A DNA stretch of 64,000 nt from Sesamum alatum (GCA_034509735.1 JACGWO010000002.1:50217115-50281114); one strand, 5' to 3'. Shown: positions 51,201 to 62,477, numbered from the stretch's first letter. Translations and numbers: made by a program. Notes: generated by a model from the letters alone, not told the origin.

Positions 51201-54200
51201 AACAGTAAATAGGATGTCCCATGTTCTATGGACAAAGTTAGAATATTCCATCATCCATGGAGTAACAATGCATACATTTTTATGAATATCCAAGATGGGA
51301 ATAGCATTGACAAGTCAATGAAAAAATTGAATTAGACAGAGATGAACTGATAAAATGGAAGCGTTTGGTCACACCAGAGTGTGGTAATTATATAGCATAT
51401 TGAGAATCTAAACTTAGAAAGATTTCAGTAGGCAAAACTAACAATGAATGAGATAAGATTAAGCTTCCTCTTTTATGTATTTCCTCCTCAAAAGGAGAAA
51501 TGAAAGGATAAAAGATGAGACCAGCATTGGTTTCGTCCATTATGTGCAAGAAAACTTTACCCAAGCACCCTAGATATATTTGAAAAATCTATTGAAAGAT
51601 TTCAAACAAAATGGAAAACTCCACAAAACTAATAATAAAAATACATATGTTTACATGTCGAAAGCAACATAAGAAAGGGTTGCAATCAACACCTTACAGA
51701 TTTTTTTTGCAACAACAGTTTTCATTAACTTCAAGGAAAAGAAAGAAAAGGAGGAAAGGTAGGAAAAGATAGACAGAAGTAAACAAATTTTGGAGTATAA
51801 CTCACAATATATTTTTTCCAACTTAAGAAATGTAAACAAATTGTTGGGACAGCCATGCACCAATAAGAAAGAGACCTTCCTTTCTCGTTCCAATGGTCTA
51901 TGACTTCCAGCATTGGAAAGGAAAACAAGGACCAACAAAGATTACCAATTTCAGTAGAGGAGGTTAATTCTAGAGAGGGAGGGATGAGACGGAGGCAGAA
52001 AGTTTGTGGGAACAGGGGTACTCAAAAGCAACGGTTATCACAAACTTATCCGATCTGTTTATGGACAGGAGAGCCTTCTAGGCGCATGTGCCCCTGTCAG
52101 CAAGTGAAGTTAACAGGTTCTCTAGTCCAGAGAACATTCTTTCGAAACGAAAATGATCTACATTTGATGACTCTACAATTTAAACTTCATCATCATCCAT
52201 GTCAATTATAGGAGAGGCCAATGGCATCATGAAACTTAACAAGGTAATCCTGTAAGTGTATCCATAATGATTGCAAATTCAACCAAATAAACATGAACGC
52301 CGACCCCAAGCTCACCCTCTGACTAAACAAAGGTTTATCCCAGGAATTTAACACAAGACATTCACCAAGCAGATTGTCACATGCCATTACTTTTACCACT
52401 CTGCTGATTGAGTGATTGGTGCCATTTACATGAGTTCTCAGAAGCTGTGACCTGTCAAAAACAATGTCTGTTCATCTTTCAAGTAGGAAGGAAATATGCA
52501 AGTGTACATGAATTTGACCAGGTTTTTGCCTGCAATGTGCCTACAAACTGGCAATAACTGAATCAGGGGAACAGCAATTTCTTAGTTCTTTTATTTGTGA
52601 ACTCACTCCCTCAGCCAAAAATAATAAAAGCAATGCAAGATCAAAATTCTTTTTCATGAGTTTGACATGCACATACTTCTCAGCATGCAAACGACAAAGT
52701 TGCAAAGAAAAAGAGTGGAATGTGCTGATAGTGAGCTCTTTCGCTGCTGCCTTCCCAGCAATTGCTCCTATCCTATCCCGCATTTCAGCTGCAGCAGCTG
52801 TAGTAAATGTCATCGCCAGAATATTGGATGGACTGATACCCTGAAATTATTCAAGGATGCAGCTGAGAGAAGCATGACTAAGGGTGGAGGACCAAGTAGA
52901 CCAGTTAAGCCCCACTTAGTAGGGAGGGAAAATGATAAGCATTCAGTCATATAATACTACCTCATATAGAAGAACTAGAACACGACCAACCATGGTGGAC
53001 GTCTGAAACATGAACCAGAAAAATTATGATCATGAAAAGTAAGAAAGATGCAGTTTAAGATATTGGAGAAAAGCAGACCTTCCCGCTTCCTGGTCCAGCA
53101 ACAATCACCAAAGGAATTGAAATGTCACTACATGCTGCTTCCTGCTGCTTATCATTCAGAGACTGAATATACTTTGCATACTCCTCTGGCATATTCTTTG
53201 TTAGTTTGTTAACTGATTTACCTATCCTATCGAGTCCACATGCTTGGTCAACAGTAGAATTTAGAATTTCTTCGAATTTTAAAGTCTCACAACTGATTTT
53301 AGAATTTGTCATGACAATATCCTCCTCACAACTCTTAGTAATAATCTCATGTTCTGTTCTGTTCATTGCAGTATCATCCGCAGAACTTCCAGATGATTTT
53401 TGTTCGCATAGAGCATCAATTTCTTCTAAAATTGACTCGTCAAAATCATCACTGACAGAATTAGACGTCAAGATACAGTCCTTCATGTCAGGAAAGACTA
53501 GTGGTTTCATTGAATTGCTACTTGAACTTGACTTGAACCCATATGAGCTGTCATGTTGCCTTGATGGTGAACCACAGGAATTTAAGATTAATCCATCTTC
53601 CGAAGGAAGACCTAGTTTCCCTACACCAAAACCTTCATCCTTCGATTCATTTGCACAGCTAGATTCATCTCCCACACATTGTCTGCTTCTGCATTCAGCT
53701 TGCCTAACAGGAGGTAGAAGTAATTCACTCTTAACCACATTCTTCATATCATCACCACTCCTCGTGGACAACATACTGCCGTTAAAGGAAAGTTGGGATG
53801 ATATGTTTGTAGAAATCTTGGATAAAGGCAGCCTCTTAATACCATCAACTTGAACAAGACTTTTCGTTTCTTTCTCATCTTCAGACCTATACCGACCAAG
53901 ATTCAACTATCAGGGTTCCATTCTTTTACTCATCTATCAGCAGCAAATACAAGTGACAAAGAAAATCAATTGACTACGCGTGAGACACCATAAGAGAGGA
54001 GTATATAACCATCAAATCGCCAACCAGTATTATTTCAACACAACCAATAAAAAAGCAATAATCAGATACGTCCATTAATTTTCTCGAAGCGGCCTAGGCC
54101 TAGAGTAAGAAAACAACAAACTGACACAAAAGATTACTGAAACAGCAAACCACTGATCATCGAGAACTCACTCTTGATTGCTCAGGAGATGACAAGAGAC

Positions 54201-54338
54201 GGCGCCAGACTCGAACCTTGGCCGTTTGCGGGCGAGGAGTGCCTTGGCTGCTCTGAAACTTTGCGAAATTCGAGCCCTCTGCTCCGCCGATAATTCACCC
54301 CCGGCGGGTATAACCACCGCATTCTCCTTGTTGTTCAT
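42299..54338 (-). CDS. SRS2: ATP-dependent DNA helicase, SRS2/UvrD-like (superfamily 1A)
   Basis: 3'-5' DNA helicase of the UvrD/Rep/Srs2 group, expected to take apart recombination intermediates in the nucleus; similar to Arabidopsis At4g25120. Exons: 54172-54338, 53079-53886, 52961-53002, 52677-52840, 50861-51056, 50328-50384, 50122-50227, 49903-50036, 49718-49792, 49478-49603, 49271-49402, 49080-49163, 48654-48767, 48435-48535, 47436-47502, 47054-47104, 46537-46614, 46152-46361, 45995-46033, 45756-45827, 45585-45671, 45447-45503, 44471-44667, 44267-44360, 43669-43719, 43108-43170, 42921-42980, 42615-42677, 42299-42388. All join in frame to 1194 aa. Motifs: LNDKQQEAA (299-307), Walker A GPGSGKT (320-326), [11 protein letters not shown] (349-359), TISTFHSF (376-383), DEFQDT (528-533), [14 protein letters not shown] (553-566), NYRST (589-593), [13 protein letters not shown] (899-911), [15 protein letters not shown] (944-958). 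The first 290 residues are Ser-rich and unconserved in appearance. It ends [12 protein letters not shown], as in the family. Confidence 0.94.
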
Positions 54339-54346
54339 CTCTGCAT
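54335..54346 (-). promoter_or_regulatory. Minimal uORF overlapping the SRS2-like start codon
   Basis: ATG CAG AGA TGA: three codons whose stop shares bases with the main ATG (ATGA overlap, main start at 54338). The arrangement permits stop-start reinitiation or leaky scanning. The transcription start is unknown, so its presence in the mRNA is likely but not proven. Confidence 0.5.
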
Positions 54347-55733
54347 CTTCATAAACAGCGAAGTGAAACTCGATTCCGATTGAACCCTACGACTCAGAAA
54401 ATGAGCATTGGAAATGCAGTTTAAATTTTTCCCTCCCATTGATTGGCTAATATTATTTTTGTTGGTCTTTGGGGACGTTTAAATCTTTCACAAATTCTGC
54501 TCAGACCCCTTATCTTTAACTAATAACAATTTTACCCCCTCACAATTGCCACGAGTCTTTAGGTAAATAATATTTTCTCCCCAAACTTTTTTCTTAACCA
54601 ACACTTTCTTTTACTTATTTAAGAGTACTAATGATTAAATAACTAAGTTTTCACTTAAATTTCACAAATTTTCAACCTCATTGGGGATGTAATATTCGTC
54701 AACTTTACGTGAGTGTATTATGAGCTGATGTTGATAGGCTTATAATCTCAATCAAATTAAATTTGAGCTTATTTTTTATTATGTCGTGTTGTATTAATTA
54801 AATTGGGCAATATCTTAATAAGTTTTAGCCTAAAAAATACTTGATAGCAAGTAGATTGATTGAGCTGCGATACACATAATAAATTTAACTTGATCTAACT
54901 TTTCCATTAAAAAGAAAAGAAAGAACTAAAAATACTCTATAATACCGACCTTTTAAATTAATATTTGTTACCTATATTCACTAATTATTATGCAATAAAA
55001 AGGTAAATGGTGTATTTTTCTTTTTTTTTTTTTTGGGTCTTCAAATTGTTGTTTACCTTAAACGCATACGATGTTTTTTTTTTTTTTTTCTGTATGCTTC
55101 TCATATGAAGTAGGGTTATTAGATTTTTTTATTTGAACTTTTAAATATTTTTTGTTTGAGCCAAATGATTATTTAATATCTTTTTATATATTGGACTCAA
55201 ACTATAAAATATAGATTCTTGATTATCTTAGGCTCAAACATTTTTTTTAAGGCTAACTTGACATTAAAAGCTGAAATCTATTAGTTTTGAAGTTCAACTT
55301 TAGCATTAGTGGATATCATAAATTCATAATATATATTTCTGGATCGTTTAAAATATGAAACTATAGGAGTTGATTTTTGATTGGGAACTTACAAGTATAC
55401 TTGCATATTGGAGTTTTTTTATAACGAAAAATGTACTTTTATCTCATATTTGGTTGTTTTTTTTACACTAAAAAGGACCTTTGGCTGCACTAAATCAATT
55501 ATATTATAAATATTATTTGTACTTGTCATGTAATTAATTGATTTCTTTAATTTATATGCTAATTACAAAAAAAGTCTAACACCCCTTGAGAACTTAAATT
55601 TAATCAAATTTGTTTCTACTTAAAATTTCTTAAATAAGCCTTATTATAAATCACACAAAAGATAGTATAAAATCCTTTGAATGCTACAAGCACAAAGCCA
55701 AGGAAATATTAATGCTTTTTGGTGGGTGTTTAA

Positions 55734-55980
55734 GAATCCCACATCGAATGAGAAAATCATTAGCAACGAATGTGCAACGAATTTAAGCAAAAGCAAGTAC
55801 ATTTAGCTCCATACTTATCTAGATGGGGTCCATGGGCGATCAAGAAGGTCTATGGCCTAAGTTGGCGACCTCTATTGTACTTTGGAGGGGCGCTCGCCTA
55901 AAGTCCGTCCAAGTGGTTGAGCCTATGCCATAATTTGTGGCAGCGGGGGCCTGCGTTCGTATGGCCCCTCCCTAATTCAT
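55734..55980. repeat. Dispersed repeat, longest copy
   Basis: Shares, in order, the blocks CCACATCGAA.GAGAAAA, TTTA.GCAAAAG.AAGT.CAT, GAGCTCCA.ACTTA.CTAGA, GGGCGATCAAGAAGG, TTGCACTT.G and AAAGTC.G.CCAAGTG with the copies at 56972, 58119 and 62275. Poly-T at the low-coordinate side of other copies suggests a minus-strand retroelement with an A-tail. The family is not identified. Confidence 0.5.
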
Positions 55981-56443
55981 ATTTCAAATTTGCAACATCT
56001 TTGATTAATTTGTTAGCTAGGGTAGAATTGTGGGTTGTTTGTATTTTATGAGAAATCTCATAGTAACATCGACTTAATAGAATTTTCTTTTGAATGGGGG
56101 GAAATGGAGTTCAGTGGACTTGTCGACCCATGTGTGATAAAATTAGTCATTGTAGCATGCCGGCTCTGTATGCATATAATAAATAATTGTTCACGTTTTA
56201 AAATATATTATTATAAATAAAAATAAAGTATATAAACCAACACACTATATTTCTAAAAAAAGGAAAGAAATAAAGAAAAAAAAGCACTGAAGAGCATATA
56301 TTGGTACAATAAAAAATTGGCTCAATGGTGTCATAAACTACCATTTATGAGTGTAAAATGTCTTATCTTTTTATATTAGTATATTGTGTATAGATAAATT
56401 AATTACTTCTTGAACGGTTAAATATGTTATAAATTTAAAGATT

Positions 56444-56781
56444 GGTAAATTATATTGAGTTCCCAATTTTTTCCTAAAATAGGGAACTCTTGGTAAGGTG
56501 AAAATATCAAGTCCTTGCTGACGGACATTATTATAAAAAAACTTGTAAAAAATATGAGGTTGGACGGATGTTATTATAAAAAATATATAATAATATAATT
56601 TAGGGTCCAAAATGGCATTTTGACCGGGCAATCCAATATAAAATTTGGATGATATCATAACGAATTGAGTCAATTGTTGAACGAACTTTATTATTAAGGG
56701 AGAGTTTAATAATTTTCAAATAACGAGTAAATTTTTATAATTGTATTAAATTTTAAAAAAAAAACTCAACGTAATTTACCC
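56444..56781. repeat. GGTAAATTA-terminus foldback element
   Basis: Starts GGTAAATTATATTGAGTT and ends in the inverse, AACTCAACGTAATTTACCC. Arms of about 20 bp pair well; the centre is diverged. Confidence 0.6.
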
Positions 56782-56937
56782 TTTAATAATAATTGTATCC
56801 TAATGGAAGATTTGTTAACATTAATGCGCCCGTGCCCAACTCTAGTTTGAGTTCTAAATCATAATGGAAAATTTTATTAATATTAATATGTTTATACATC
56901 TGATGATCCGTCGCCCCTCTCCCCCTCTCTCTCTCTC

Positions 56938-57125
56938 TCTTTGTTTTTTTCTCTTCTTTTTTTCACAAAATTAATTAAGAGGGTCGATGGACGACCAAGA
57001 AAGCGTACTACGTCCTAGGTTGGTAATCTTTATTGCATTTGGGAGGAGTGCTTGTCTAAAGTCGGACCAAGTGATCTAGTTCATAATTTGTGGTAGAGGA
57101 GGTTTGCGCCCTGCCTAACTCTCTA
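56938..57125. repeat. Dispersed repeat, second copy
   Basis: A pyrimidine tract is followed by CGATGGACGACCAAGAA and then GGTTGGTAA.CT.TATTGCA, AAAGTCGGACCAAGTG and TAATTTGTGG, matching the right two thirds of the copy at 55734-55980. Confidence 0.5.
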
Positions 57126-57254
57126 GTTTGAGGATATGTATTTTTATAATATCTACAAATTATCACTGGGATGAAGAAGTCAACATTGCTTATGCACAAA
57201 TTTCCAATCTAGATCTTTACCACAAGCCCTAGTTAAGGCCTCCATTATTTTAAA

Positions 57255-57683
57255 ATAAATTACAACAAGTTAATTATAAATATTCTCTTATTGCTTAAAA
57301 AATTATCATTAACACTCTCTTGATGTTTGATGAGAAATGGTGTAACCCTTGAATTGGGACCTAGAACTATCGATTTTACTTTGGTATTTTTTTTTTAAGA
57401 AAATGAAAAGTTGTAAAAACATTTGACGTTGCGAAATTTTCTTTTTGTTCTTCTAGTCCATAAAAAAATTAGAAAATTTTAGAAACAAGTAAAATTATAA
57501 TTCTTCGTCCAAGGGTATTTGGCTACTTTATCATAAAAAATGGATGAAACCATAACAATAATTAACGAAATGGACTAGTTGTTGGATGGACGTTAAAATC
57601 AATGAGGTATTGATAATTTCTCAAACAACGAAAAGATATTTGTAAGTATGTCAAACCTTATGAGAGCTCGTTGTGATTTATCC
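57255..57683. repeat. Diverged foldback element
   Basis: AAATTACAACAAGTTAATTATAAATA at the left is mirrored by ATTTGTAAGTATGTC..CTCGTTGTGATTTATCC at the right (the inverse of GGATAAATCACAACGAG). Weaker pairing than the other copies. Confidence 0.4.
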
Positions 57684-58057
57684 TTTAGATGTTGAAAATT
57701 GGCAATTTGCACAACTATAGAGAGTTGATGGACCATAGTGTGTTAGCTACGGACAATGTTTTTGTATCTAACTAGCCGTCGTGGCACACCGTTCCTGCAT
57801 GCATATAATAAATAATTTTTATGCTTTAAATATATTATAAATAATAGTAAAATATATAAACTAATACATCACATTAAAAAAAGAAAGAAAGAAAAAAACT
57901 AATTTATCAATTAATATAAAATTTGGAACGTTGAATAAAATAGTTATCATGTCAGTTGAGAGCTATTTTTGACATTACAAAAAAGTGGTGCGACGATGTC
58001 ATTAACCGTCATTTGTGAATAAAAAATAAAATTTCTTTTATATAATAGTATAGATAA

Positions 58058-58245
58058 TCTGTCTTTTGTTTTTTTTTTTGTTTTTTTTCTTTGAGCTCAA
58101 AGCTAAAGATGATGGACAAAAAGGATCCACATCGAACGAGAAAACTGGTAACGATGAATAAGCTGCGGATTTAAGCAAAAGGAAGTGCATTGAGCTCCAC
58201 ACTTACCTAGACGGGGTGGATGGGTGATCAAAAAGGCTACCAATG
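58058..58245. repeat. Dispersed repeat, third copy
   Basis: A T-rich tract at 58058-58093 is followed by CCACATCGAACGAGAAAACT, AAGCAAAAGGAAGTGCATTG, CTCCACACTTACCTAGACGG and GTGATCAAAAAGGCTA. It is truncated on the right, where the AAT microsatellite begins. Confidence 0.5.
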
Positions 58246-58265
58246 CACACAAAAAATATAGTTAC

Positions 58266-58266
<1 letters not shown>

Positions 58267-58336
<70 letters not shown>
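58267..58336. repeat. (AAT)n microsatellite
   Basis: About 23 uninterrupted AAT/TAA units, the longest simple repeat in the window. It directly adjoins a truncated dispersed repeat. Confidence 0.97.
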
Positions 58337-58339
<3 letters not shown>

Positions 58340-58804
58340 TACAAAATGATGTCAATTACTGTAGAGATTAGTGGTGTAAACTTTTAATCTTCTAAAAATA
58401 TAATAAGGTAGTAAAAAATGCATACAATAGGATACTTAAAAATATAGGTTCAAATTTTAGAAAGCTAAATTTTCAAATTTTATTTTATTTTTAAAAAGAA
58501 AAGGGCATTTAAGTTAGTAAAAAATACAATTTCGGTCATGTAACTTAGGGGGTCATGACATTTTTTTGTCCGGTATGAGTTGATTTTTTCGTAATTTAGT
58601 CATGTAATTTTAAAATTTTGGCAATGTTAGTCATTTTCGGACAATTCGGCCGGAAAATTGCATGTGACTTGTACATAACCCAATTAAATTGCAATTAATT
58701 TACTCCTCTAATTTTAGGGGGTTGGTATTTTTGATATTGCATGAATTGATTTATAGGACTAAAATTGCAATTTAAGTTAATATAAAGTTTATCTATCAAA
58801 ATTG

Positions 58805-60092
58805 GCTAAATAGCATTGAATCCCCCTATATTTTGAAAACTCAGCAAAAAAACCTCTTATGTTTTAAAAATAGGCTAAAACTCCCCCTCTGTTTTATGAA
58901 ATGTAGCTCAATCGCCCTACTCTGTCAAATGTAACTAACGCCGTTAATTACTTTACAAAGTGACAATTATGCCCTTACTTATTATATATTATTCCTTATT
59001 TTGATGGTCGTTGGATCTTTTTGAATGAATAAAAATCATTGAATCTGATTAATTCATTTTAACCGTTGGATCTAAAAAACTAAAGGTCCAGATTTAACAA
59101 ATTTATAAATTTATATTATAGCAAATTATAAAAATTAAATAATTATTATTTAATATAAATTTAATAAAAAATTAAACCTTTACAACCCCCCCACCCACCC
59201 ACCCACCAACCCCGCTACCTCATCTCCCCACCCCGCCCGCCGCCTGCCCCCCTCCCCACCATGACCGCCTACTCCCCCTCCCCCCACACCCCGCCACATG
59301 CAGTGGGAGGCGACGACGACGCCTTCGCCCCCCAAACAGGTGCTGGGCGATGGCGTCGACGTCGCCTAGAGCAGCTCTGGCTGACGGCATCACCAGATTT
59401 GGTAGCGATGGCGAGGGGCGCCATCGCCCTTCTCGGCGGGAGCGGCGACAACGCATTTAAAAAAATTAAATTTTTTTAATTAAGATTTAAATAAAAGAAA
59501 ACTAACAAAATTAAGTTTTAAAAAATTTTAAGATTTTCACAAAAATAAAAACTTTGATTTAAATTTAATTATCTAAAAGTATTAAAAATTTCATTGTAAA
59601 TATATAATGGTAATTTAATTTTAAATATTATTCACAATAAATAATATAATTTATAAAATTATTCATAATAAATAAAATAATTTATTAAAATGTATTTTAA
59701 TTAAATAATAATTTAAATTAGTTTATTCATATTATTGGTATTTTGATATTTAGATGAATATATTTAAGACCAAAAAATTATATTTTTAGAAGCGCAGAAA
59801 ATACAAAAGAAAAGTACTAAAAATAAGGTTAAAACAAGTAATTTTGACTATGATAATTTTAAACATAATATAGGGGCATTTTAGTCAAAAATACCCAAAA
59901 ATAAAGCTCAAAAAGTCATAAACACCCCACCAAGTCCACTACCGGCGTGTGCATTATTATTTCCGTCAATTGCTAACGGAATGGGGGTTTTTTGCTGAGT
60001 TTTTTAAACACAAGGGGATCTTTCGCCTATTTTCATAACACAAAGGGTTTTTTAGCTATTTCAATAAAACATAGAGGGGTAAAATGGAATTT
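58805..60092. mobile_element. 1.3 kb foldback element with a GC-rich core
   Basis: The left arm (GGCTAAATAGCATTG, CCCCCTATATTTTGAAAACTC, AACTCAGCAAAAAAACC) and the right arm read on the minus strand (CCCCTCTATGTTTTATTGAAA, AACTCAGCAAAAAACCCCC) share the same modules in diverged form. Between the arms are AT-rich stretches and, at 59187-59455, a block far richer in G and C than anything else here, starting with CCCA repeats. No transposase is visible. It could be a gene-fragment-carrying non-autonomous transposon. Confidence 0.5.
59187..59455. other. GC-rich island of unknown origin
   Basis: C-rich at the left (CCCACCCACCCACC), then GCGACGACGACGCC-type and GATGGCGTCGACGTCGCC-type sequence. 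Open frames exist on both strands (up to 78 codons), but they are low-complexity Pro/Arg-rich and none shows a recognisable domain. Composition differs sharply from the flanks. Confidence 0.7.
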
Positions 60093-60220
60093 GACCATCA
60101 AAATTAGTAATTATAGGCTTCTTGTATCAGCAATTAAAGCACAAAAATATTACCATAGAAAGTTAAATAACTTAAATTACAAGACAAAACATGCATTTAA
60201 CACGATATAAAATTACATAG

Positions 60221-60271
60221 CGAGTATTCATTCTTTCTATTTTTGAGCATGGAGTATTCATTCTTTCTATT
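60221..60271. repeat. Local tandem duplication in the P450 pseudogene 3' flank
   Basis: GAGTATTCATTCTTTCTAT occurs twice within 51 bp. The paralogous flank near 63378 has it once, so the duplication arose in this copy. Confidence 0.7.
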
Positions 60272-60351
60272 AAACACAAATAACGATAGAATAACTGTTA
60301 AAAGGTATAACTATGCGAAACATTTTTCAGAAAAGAAATCGAACATCATCA

Positions 60352-60576
60352 TCAAACAACATATTTTACCCTAAGTCTTGGAATCATAAACAAAGGTTTT
60401 TCCCTCTTCAATGTTGCATCAAATACATCAGTCGTATCGAGATTCTCAGGGTTTTCCCCATTAGGCAGACTCCAATCAAAGTAAAGGATTAAACTCGCAA
60501 CAATCAGCTGAATATTTCTGATCCCCATTTTATATCCAGGGCAAAGTTTTCGTCCTGAGCTGAAAGGTATAAACTC
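60352..60576 (-). pseudogene. Truncated cytochrome P450 3' end (CYP76-like)
   Basis: Encodes only the last 74 residues of a P450, from EFIPFSSGRKLCPGYKMG through LKREKPLFMIPRLRVKYVV to the stop. The haem loop FSSGRKLCPG is intact, but everything before it (K-helix, PERF and earlier) is missing. Homology to the copy at 63482 stops at GAGTTTATACC, and unrelated sequence follows, then an LTR-like segment from 60629. The similarity to the second copy continues past the stop codon into the 3' flank (to about 60206), so a genomic segment was duplicated, not a retrocopy. Surely non-functional as it stands. Confidence 0.85.
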
Positions 60577-60628
60577 GAGCATAAGAAGCCTGTCCAAGCC
60601 CAGGAAAGGAAGCATTCGAAGGAAGGAC

Positions 60629-61081
60629 TGTCGGTGAAAGACCTAGACTTGGTCAACCCCGATCCAAGATCAACCGGATTGTCTTCCCTCTAATCTAGGG
60701 TGAATCTCACAACCAACTCCTCATTTCTAGGAGGCTAAGCTGGGTAAGACTCCAAGGAGGCCCCGACTAATCCCCAAGGAGTCTCACCGGCATATAACTC
60801 CTCTACCCCAAGAAATTATCTCTATAAATACCACCTCCCTTGGCTGGATGAGTAACGTCTCTTTACTCTATAATACACGAATTTCTCTTCAAATTGCACT
60901 TAGCATACTTTTGTGCTCCTGATTCTCTTTGAACTCTTATTGCATTCAAGTTTATTAATTTCAAAATTATTTACTGACTTGAGTGTCGGAGTGTTAAGGT
61001 CTTTTTTGCAGGTTCCCTGTTCAAATTTGCAAAATCCAAGCCGATTGAGTTCGAGTCCAGGAAGACAACTTTGATTGAGCA
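60629..61081 (+). mobile_element. Solo LTR-like segment of a retrotransposon (boundaries approximate)
   Basis: Shows the layout of a plant Ty3/gypsy-type LTR: a TG start (TGTCGGTGAAAG), TATA box CTATAAATACCACC near 60821, then TTATTTACTGACTTGAGTGTCGGAGTG, a motif common in such LTRs, and a possible CA end. No internal gag-pol domain is seen next to it and no clear target duplication was found, so it may be a solo or broken LTR. It lies where the P450 copy loses homology. Confidence 0.5.
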
Positions 61082-61235
61082 CTTTTTGCTCACATCACAT
61101 GGGAAAAGGCATACAATGAGACCTATGATCCTCTTAACAAAAATAGACAGGATAGGTTTAGAAGCCATGGAGCTGCACAAAGCAAACTATTCTTTCACCT
61201 TTTACTAACAAAAACCGTGTGCTTGTTGCAATTAA

Positions 61236-61400
61236 GGGAGCGTTTGTACGTGTTTCAAAAAAACGTTTTTCAGCTTCTGGATGCTGAAAAACACTTTTGA
61301 GGCGTTTGGAATGCCAGCTTCTGTTTCTGAAACTGCTACGGAAAGCACTTTTAAGCCAAAAGTTGGAAGCACCTTCAGAGGTACTTCTAGTTGCTTTGTT
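61236..61400. repeat. MITE-like terminal segment with internal hairpin
   Basis: GGGAGCGTTTGTACG start, a hairpin of GTTTTTCAGC and GCTGAAAAAC, and GAGGCGTTTGGAATGCCAGC resemble ends of small plant DNA transposons. A possible partner end is near 61985-62085 (AAACACTATTTACTTTTGATTC). The whole element could span about 0.85 kb, but I could not align both ends well. Confidence 0.35.
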
Positions 61401-62225
61401 TTTTTTTTTTTCTTTCTAAATAAGTTCAACTTCCTTTTAGATTACTTTACCCTCATTATAATAATTTCAATTCGATTTTACACTTTTTAATTTATTTTTA
61501 AAATTGCTCATATAAAGTTGATGTTAGAATTTTCAAATAATTTGAATAATTTTTCACTAACAAAATTTATAATTTCACATATTTAATATTTTAAAATTTG
61601 TTATATTTTATTTCCTAAATTATATTATATTATATTATTCCTAAATCATAGAAAAATATAAATTGAAGTGCTATAATTAATTAAAAAAATACTTTTTTTT
61701 TGTCAATCGTACAAGTTTATTTATTGTGCATGAATGAACAATTATTTTATATCATGGGAACATTATTGAATTAAGCATTCAATTTTTCTATTAGTATTGA
61801 ATATTTTAATAATATAAATGATAATCATTTAGTAAAAAATTAAATATGAGATACACTAATTGAAATAAAATTATTATTTTGAGAAAAAATAATTATTTTA
61901 ACCAAGAGATAACTGCAAATATTCAACAAAAATAGCATTTTTTTAATACATGGGGATAAATCGGTCTTTAATCAATTAAATTATTTTAGAAGTATTTTTC
62001 CACAAATACTATCCAATTTAATTTTTATCTGCTTTTCACTTTTTTCACAAACACTATTTACTTTTGATTCTACTACAACTTTTACCTTTTTTTTTTTTTT
62101 AATAAAAATCATTTCTTTAAAAGTAGAGACTCTCGCAAATCTCGCTAAGCAGCATACGCCCCAACAATTATGTCAAAATTTTATCATATATTCCCTACCA
62201 ACAATGTTTCTCTGACTCGTAATCT

Positions 62226-62455
62226 TTTTTTTTTTTTTTTTTTTTTTTTCCCTTTCTCTTTTGAGAAAAAGCTTGGATTGGAAGAATCCACATCCAACAA
62301 GAAAATTGGTAACGACGAATAAGCGACAAATTTAGGCAAAAGGAAGTACATTTAGATCCATACTTACGTGAACGGGATAGATGAGTGATCAAGAAGGCCC
62401 ATGATCTAGATTCGCTCCTTCACTGCACTTGGAAAGGGGGCCCGCGTAAGATTTT
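62226..62455. repeat. Dispersed repeat, fourth copy
   Basis: A run of about 25 T is followed by AAGAATCCACATCCAACAAG, GGTAACGACGAATAAGCG, AAGGAAGTACATTTAGATCC, GATCAAGAAGGCCCATGATC and TGCACTTGGAAAGGGGGC. The blocks and order match 55734-55980. Confidence 0.55.
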
Positions 62456-62477
62456 TGTCTAGTTATTATCATAAAGG

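Larger units (their letters stand above)
54400..58800. other. Repeat-rich intergenic region upstream of the SRS2-like helicase
   Basis: No supported gene. Poly-T tracts lie near 55019-55034 and 55075-55090. Foldback elements and dispersed repeat copies are listed separately. Short ORFs here show no protein-family motif. Confidence 0.45.

Noticed and set aside
52202..52456. A possible extra in-frame exon in SRS2-like intron 4 (acceptor TTTTGACAG then an open frame)
   Set aside because: The frame runs to a stop without helicase motifs. The exon at 50861-51056 instead joins exon 4 in phase and gives the family sequence [17 protein letters not shown].
53206..53853. A 215-codon plus-strand ORF opposite SRS2-like exon 2
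   Set aside because: Antisense shadow of a long coding exon; no independent promoter or motif.
55737..55748. TCCCACATCGA as a plant snRNA upstream sequence element
   Set aside because: It matches the USE core, but it lies inside a dispersed repeat whose other copies have CCACATC without the full motif. No TATA box at the proper spacing and no snRNA follows.
59220..59479. Arg/Pro-rich ORFs in the GC-rich island as genes
   Set aside because: Several frames on both strands are open at once because of composition. The predicted peptides are low-complexity and carry no domain.
60900..61180. Minus-strand ORFs in and beside the LTR-like segment as a gene's first exon
   Set aside because: They overlap the LTR-like sequence and show neither a P450 N-terminus nor another recognisable family.
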